From Ardenticatenales bacterium (lineage in GTDB: Bacteria > Chloroflexota > Anaerolineae > Promineifilales > UBA4811), in NCBI GenBank assembly GCA_030667645.1, contig DAOUVM010000101.1:1-8007 (forward strand): 8,007 nucleotides of DNA, written 5' to 3'. The translations under genes and the position numbers were made by a program. Shown here piece by piece: positions 5,902 through 8,007 of the stretch (the first letter of the stretch is position 1; each line of letters starts with the position of its first letter). The notes beneath the pieces are model-generated. The model was given only the letters and a program-made list of their open reading frames with translations, did not search any database and had not been told where the DNA came from.

Positions 5902-6610
5902 CGGGACTCCAGCTTTCCGCTACAATTCGCCCGTCCTTGATCGAGGCCTGTTCCGGCACGGGTTCCACGTCACCAGATCCGGCCGGCGAGACAGTGATCA
6001 GCTCGGCGATTCTGAGTTGAGTGGGGGCCAGGTCTAGCGCGCACACCAGTGCGTTCTGATCTCCATAGGCGCCCGCATGAACCAGCCCACGGATCCTGCC
6101 CCACACTAACACGTCACCACCAGCGACAATTTCGGCGCCCGGGTTCACGTCACCGATGATGACAACGTGACCTGGGTGCTGAACCAGCCGGCCGGAGCGC
6201 AGCGCTCCACGCACCAGCATGCAATCGCTTCCGTTTTCGGCCTCGCGCTGCTCGGAAGGTGCCGAGGGCGGTGGCTCCAGTCGCCGATCGCTGCCGGCGA
6301 GTTCCACACCGCTCCCAGGCAACCTCGTACCGAGTTCGAGCCTGCGCGCCGCGTCCTGGGTGCCGGCATGTTCGCTCAGTACCGCCCACAGAACTATGCC
6401 GTGAGAGGCCAAGAGGTCACTGATCTTTTCCAGATCGGCCGGTCCCAGCTCTCGCTCTCCGGCGTCCACTGCCGCGCGGCCGCCCTGGAAGAACCTCTCT
6501 CGTGTCGCCAGTTGATGGGCAAGGTCGTCCATCAGCACGTCGAGGGGACACTCGCCTAGCGCAATCGCAAGCCCGTCGCGGACACCCTTGATACTGACTG
6601 TCGCGTTCAT
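5882..6610 (-). CDS. minC: Septum site-determining protein MinC (FtsZ assembly inhibitor)
   Basis: A 242-aa inhibitor of FtsZ polymerisation, brought to the membrane by MinD. Residues 1-90 form the N-terminal domain (MNATVSIKGVRDGLAIALGE at the start; LLASHGIVLWAVLSE at 66-80). Residues 95-128 are a low-complexity linker rich in Pro/Glu/Ser. The C-terminal beta-helix domain spans about 131-206: RGALRSGRLVQHPGHVVIIG, then DVNPGAEIVAGGDVLVWGRIRGLVHAGAYGD in two glycine-rich coils, ending LAPTQLRIAELI. The usual RSGQ reads RSGR here. The tail ASIKDGRIVAE is common in Gram-positive-type MinC. Alignment to family N-termini supports the ATG at 6610, although no Shine-Dalgarno precedes it; a -10 element lies only eight bases upstream, suggesting a leaderless mRNA. 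First gene of the minCDE-rodA-gltX run. Confidence 0.93.
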   Translation of the reverse strand: MNATVSIKGVRDGLAIALGECPLDVLMDDLAHQLATRERFFQGGRAAVDAGERELGPADLEKISDLLASHGIVLWAVLSEHAGTQDAARRLELGTRLPGSGVELAGSDRRLEPPPSAPSEQREAENGSDCMLVRGALRSGRLVQHPGHVVIIGDVNPGAEIVAGGDVLVWGRIRGLVHAGAYGDQNALVCALDLAPTQLRIAELITVSPAGSGDVEPVPEQASIKDGRIVAESWSPGYRGRR

Positions 6611-6618
6611 TGAGCGGG

Positions 6619-6647
6619 ATTATAAAGGGTAACCAGCAAAACGTAAA
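6619..6647 (-). promoter_or_regulatory. Promoter of the minC-minD-minE-rodA-gltX operon
   Basis: On the minus strand, -35 TTTACG (6647-6642) is followed by a 17-base spacer and a perfect -10 TATAAT (6624-6619). Only CCCGCTCA separates the -10 from the minC ATG, so the expected start of transcription falls at 6612 or 6611, one or two bases before the ATG. Confidence 0.75.
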
Positions 6648-6653
6648 GCGTAC

Positions 6654-6663
6654 CCCGGCCGGG
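6654..6663. repeat. Ten-base GC palindrome upstream of the min promoter
   Basis: CCCGGCCGGG is a perfect palindrome six bases upstream of the -35. It could be a regulator site or part of the 3' end of the upstream transcript. No T-run follows, and similar CCGGCCGG strings occur elsewhere in this GC-rich window, so significance is low. Confidence 0.2.
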
Positions 6664-6678
6664 CATGCGACCGGTTCA

Positions 6679-8007
6679 TCAGGGTTCCGGGATGGCCACA
6701 CCCTCGAGCAATACTCGATCGTCGGTTGCGTTGCCGACAGGGTCCAGAACGTTGAGCCGTCTCATGGTGCCTAACAGGTACAAGCCGATCTCGAGCCGGT
6801 AGGGTCCGGGGACAGCATCATGATCGATGACGATGGTGTGGCGATCGGTGACCGTCCTGCCGGGCAACCACTGGCTGGTGGGATAGGTCCCCTGCACTGG
6901 CCACGTATCTACCTGGCCAACGATCTTGTCGGCGGCGTCCAGCAAGTGGACAAAAACTGTATAGTCTTCCACAATGGGGGTTAACGCCTGCCATACCAGC
7001 GTCACATCCAGTGTTCCGCCAGGTTGTGGCTCCAGATCAGGGATGTCGGTGGAAAGCAGGGCGATGAGATCGTCATAGCTGACCGCGCCGACCGGCAGCG
7101 GTGCTCCCTCGACAACTAGTTGCGCCAGCGAACAGGACTCGGTAGGCAGTTGGAGCCAGCCACACCGTAATGGCCCGTCCATCCAGACAGCGAGCGTGTG
7201 TTCCCCATCTTCAATTGGAGCGGTGAGAACACCGCCGATGTTCGAAGAGGAGATGTTGATAGCCGTCTCCGGTCTGCCCGCCCAACCGATCTTTGCCGCG
7301 AACGTGGTTGTGCTGTCCGCAACGAGGGTGACAGGAAGCTCCGCGCCCGGTCGGGCCTGAATCGGCACATCCACTCCGAGGATGACGGTCCCGTCATCCC
7401 AGACTCGCGCAGGCCATTGTGGGTCGGGTAGCTCTTGAGGTTGCTGGGTCCTTAAAACGCCAACGGTCAGCCAGGGACTCGCTGCATGGCTGGGCATCAG
7501 ACTAGCATTGGCAAACGGGGCGAGCATCGCCACCTGGAGCTGGTAATCGCCCGGAGCCAGGCTGGGCGGAACGGACACCTCGTGTGAATCCGGGATGATC
7601 TCACCTGGCCGCCAGGCGGAGGTGGGATAGTAGTTTCCGACTGGATGCATGCCATTCTCTTTCCATCGCACGTTGCCCTCGTCATCCATGAGTCTCAGCC
7701 AGACCTTCCAGGTGGCGTTCACGGGAGCACTGGTCGTCCAGTAAAGGGTGATTCGGAATGGATCGGGGTAGGAAGTTCGCCATTCGGTCGCGGTAGAACC
7801 GAGCAGCACGACGTTCGGGCCAAATCGGGCATCCAGCCGGCCGTCGAGGGCAGGGGGCGATGCCACGGCGTGCGAACTCACCTCAACCAGGGGTCCGGCC
7901 GCTCCGGGAATGGAGCGCAAGTGATAGACTCCCTCCAACCCCGGCAGAAAGCGGGCCAGGTAAACGGTCTGTCCGGCTGCTATTCGGGCGTCCAGCTCGG
8001 CGCGATA
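6679..8007 (-). CDS. C-terminal part of a large extracytoplasmic/membrane protein with repeated beta-sandwich-like modules (Chloroflexota glycosyltransferase-associated type); 5' end outside the window
   Basis: The frame is open from the right edge to the stop at 6679, giving 442 visible residues; a TTG at 7938 is not the true start because the frame continues upstream as LDARIAAGQTVYLARFLPGL. The start GQTVYLARFLPGLEGVYHL resembles the segment after the membrane domain in large Chloroflexota glycosyltransferase-like proteins (DUF2723 type, from memory). Two modules follow at about residues 54-162 and 307-413. They share a TLYW/TLVW strand, a 'WKVWLRLMDD'/'YTVFVHLLDA' strand, YPTSxWxPG, and PGDYQLQVAML/PGPYRLEIGLY. 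A weaker middle copy (about 203-303) has ILGVDVPIQARPGAELPVTL and two Cys (CGW...SCS) that could form a disulfide. No membrane segment is visible. I infer an extracytoplasmic carbohydrate- or lipid-related role; the catalytic part, if any, is off the edge. Confidence 0.6.
   Translation of the reverse strand, partial: YRAELDARIAAGQTVYLARFLPGLEGVYHLRSIPGAAGPLVEVSSHAVASPPALDGRLDARFGPNVVLLGSTATEWRTSYPDPFRITLYWTTSAPVNATWKVWLRLMDDEGNVRWKENGMHPVGNYYPTSAWRPGEIIPDSHEVSVPPSLAPGDYQLQVAMLAPFANASLMPSHAASPWLTVGVLRTQQPQELPDPQWPARVWDDGTVILGVDVPIQARPGAELPVTLVADSTTTFAAKIGWAGRPETAINISSSNIGGVLTAPIEDGEHTLAVWMDGPLRCGWLQLPTESCSLAQLVVEGAPLPVGAVSYDDLIALLSTDIPDLEPQPGGTLDVTLVWQALTPIVEDYTVFVHLLDAADKIVGQVDTWPVQGTYPTSQWLPGRTVTDRHTIVIDHDAVPGPYRLEIGLYLLGTMRRLNVLDPVGNATDDRVLLEGVAIPEP

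Noticed and set aside
5197..5940. Plus-strand open frame of 247 codons opposite minD
   Set aside because: It is a low-complexity Ser/Arg-rich antisense shadow of minD and the minC end, caused by GC-biased codon use. No family resemblance or ribosome binding site.
6651..6678. Terminator of the right-edge gene
   Set aside because: The GC palindrome CCCGGCCGGG is not followed by a T-run on the minus strand, so an intrinsic terminator is not supported.
1..8007. CRISPR array, insertion sequence, prophage, toxin-antitoxin or defence genes
   Set aside because: I saw no regularly spaced repeats, no transposase or integrase motifs and no such gene families. The window is mostly housekeeping genes.

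Overview
The window is an 8.0 kb piece of bacterial chromosome of moderately high GC. Every gene I can support lies on the minus strand, so transcription runs from right to left. I infer Chloroflexota (Anaerolineae/Caldilineae-like). The main reason is the partial gene at the right edge, whose C-terminal half carries repeated modules of the 'DYTVFVHLLD ... YPTSxWxPG ... PGPYRLEIGLY' type, common in large membrane glycosyltransferase-like proteins of that phylum. The Gram-positive-like MinC and the minCDE-rodA order fit this but do not prove it.

In transcription order: (1) 8007-6679, the 3' part of a large, probably extracytoplasmic protein. (2) A 68-bp gap holding a strong promoter that would start the minC transcript within about two bases of the minC ATG. 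(3) 6610-2200, a compact five-gene run: minC, minD, minE, rodA, gltX. Gaps are 17 and 4 bp at minC/minD and minD/minE, and the minE/rodA and rodA/gltX junctions are 4-base ATGA overlaps. (4) A tRNA-Gln(CUG) gene with its own promoter and a Rho-independent terminator. (5) A second promoter, then a small membrane methyltransferase of the isoprenylcysteine carboxyl methyltransferase type. (6) A 222-bp gap that may hold a tiny ORF. (7) glnS, glutaminyl-tRNA synthetase, cut by the left edge.

Two themes emerge. One is cell shape and division: MinC, MinD and MinE place the division septum, and RodA polymerises glycan strands for wall elongation. The other is Glu/Gln decoding: GluRS, tRNA-Gln(CUG) and GlnRS lie within about 3.7 kb. 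The tRNA carries the U1-A72 pair and G73 that GlnRS is known to prefer, so this organism appears to charge tRNA-Gln directly.

I found no CRISPR array, insertion sequence, phage or defence gene, and no clearly undescribed system. The most notable points are the apparently leaderless minC, a perfect stem-loop at the minC/minD junction, the KAG variant of the MinD Walker A motif, the coupling of gltX to rodA, and the clustering of gltX, tRNA-Gln and glnS.
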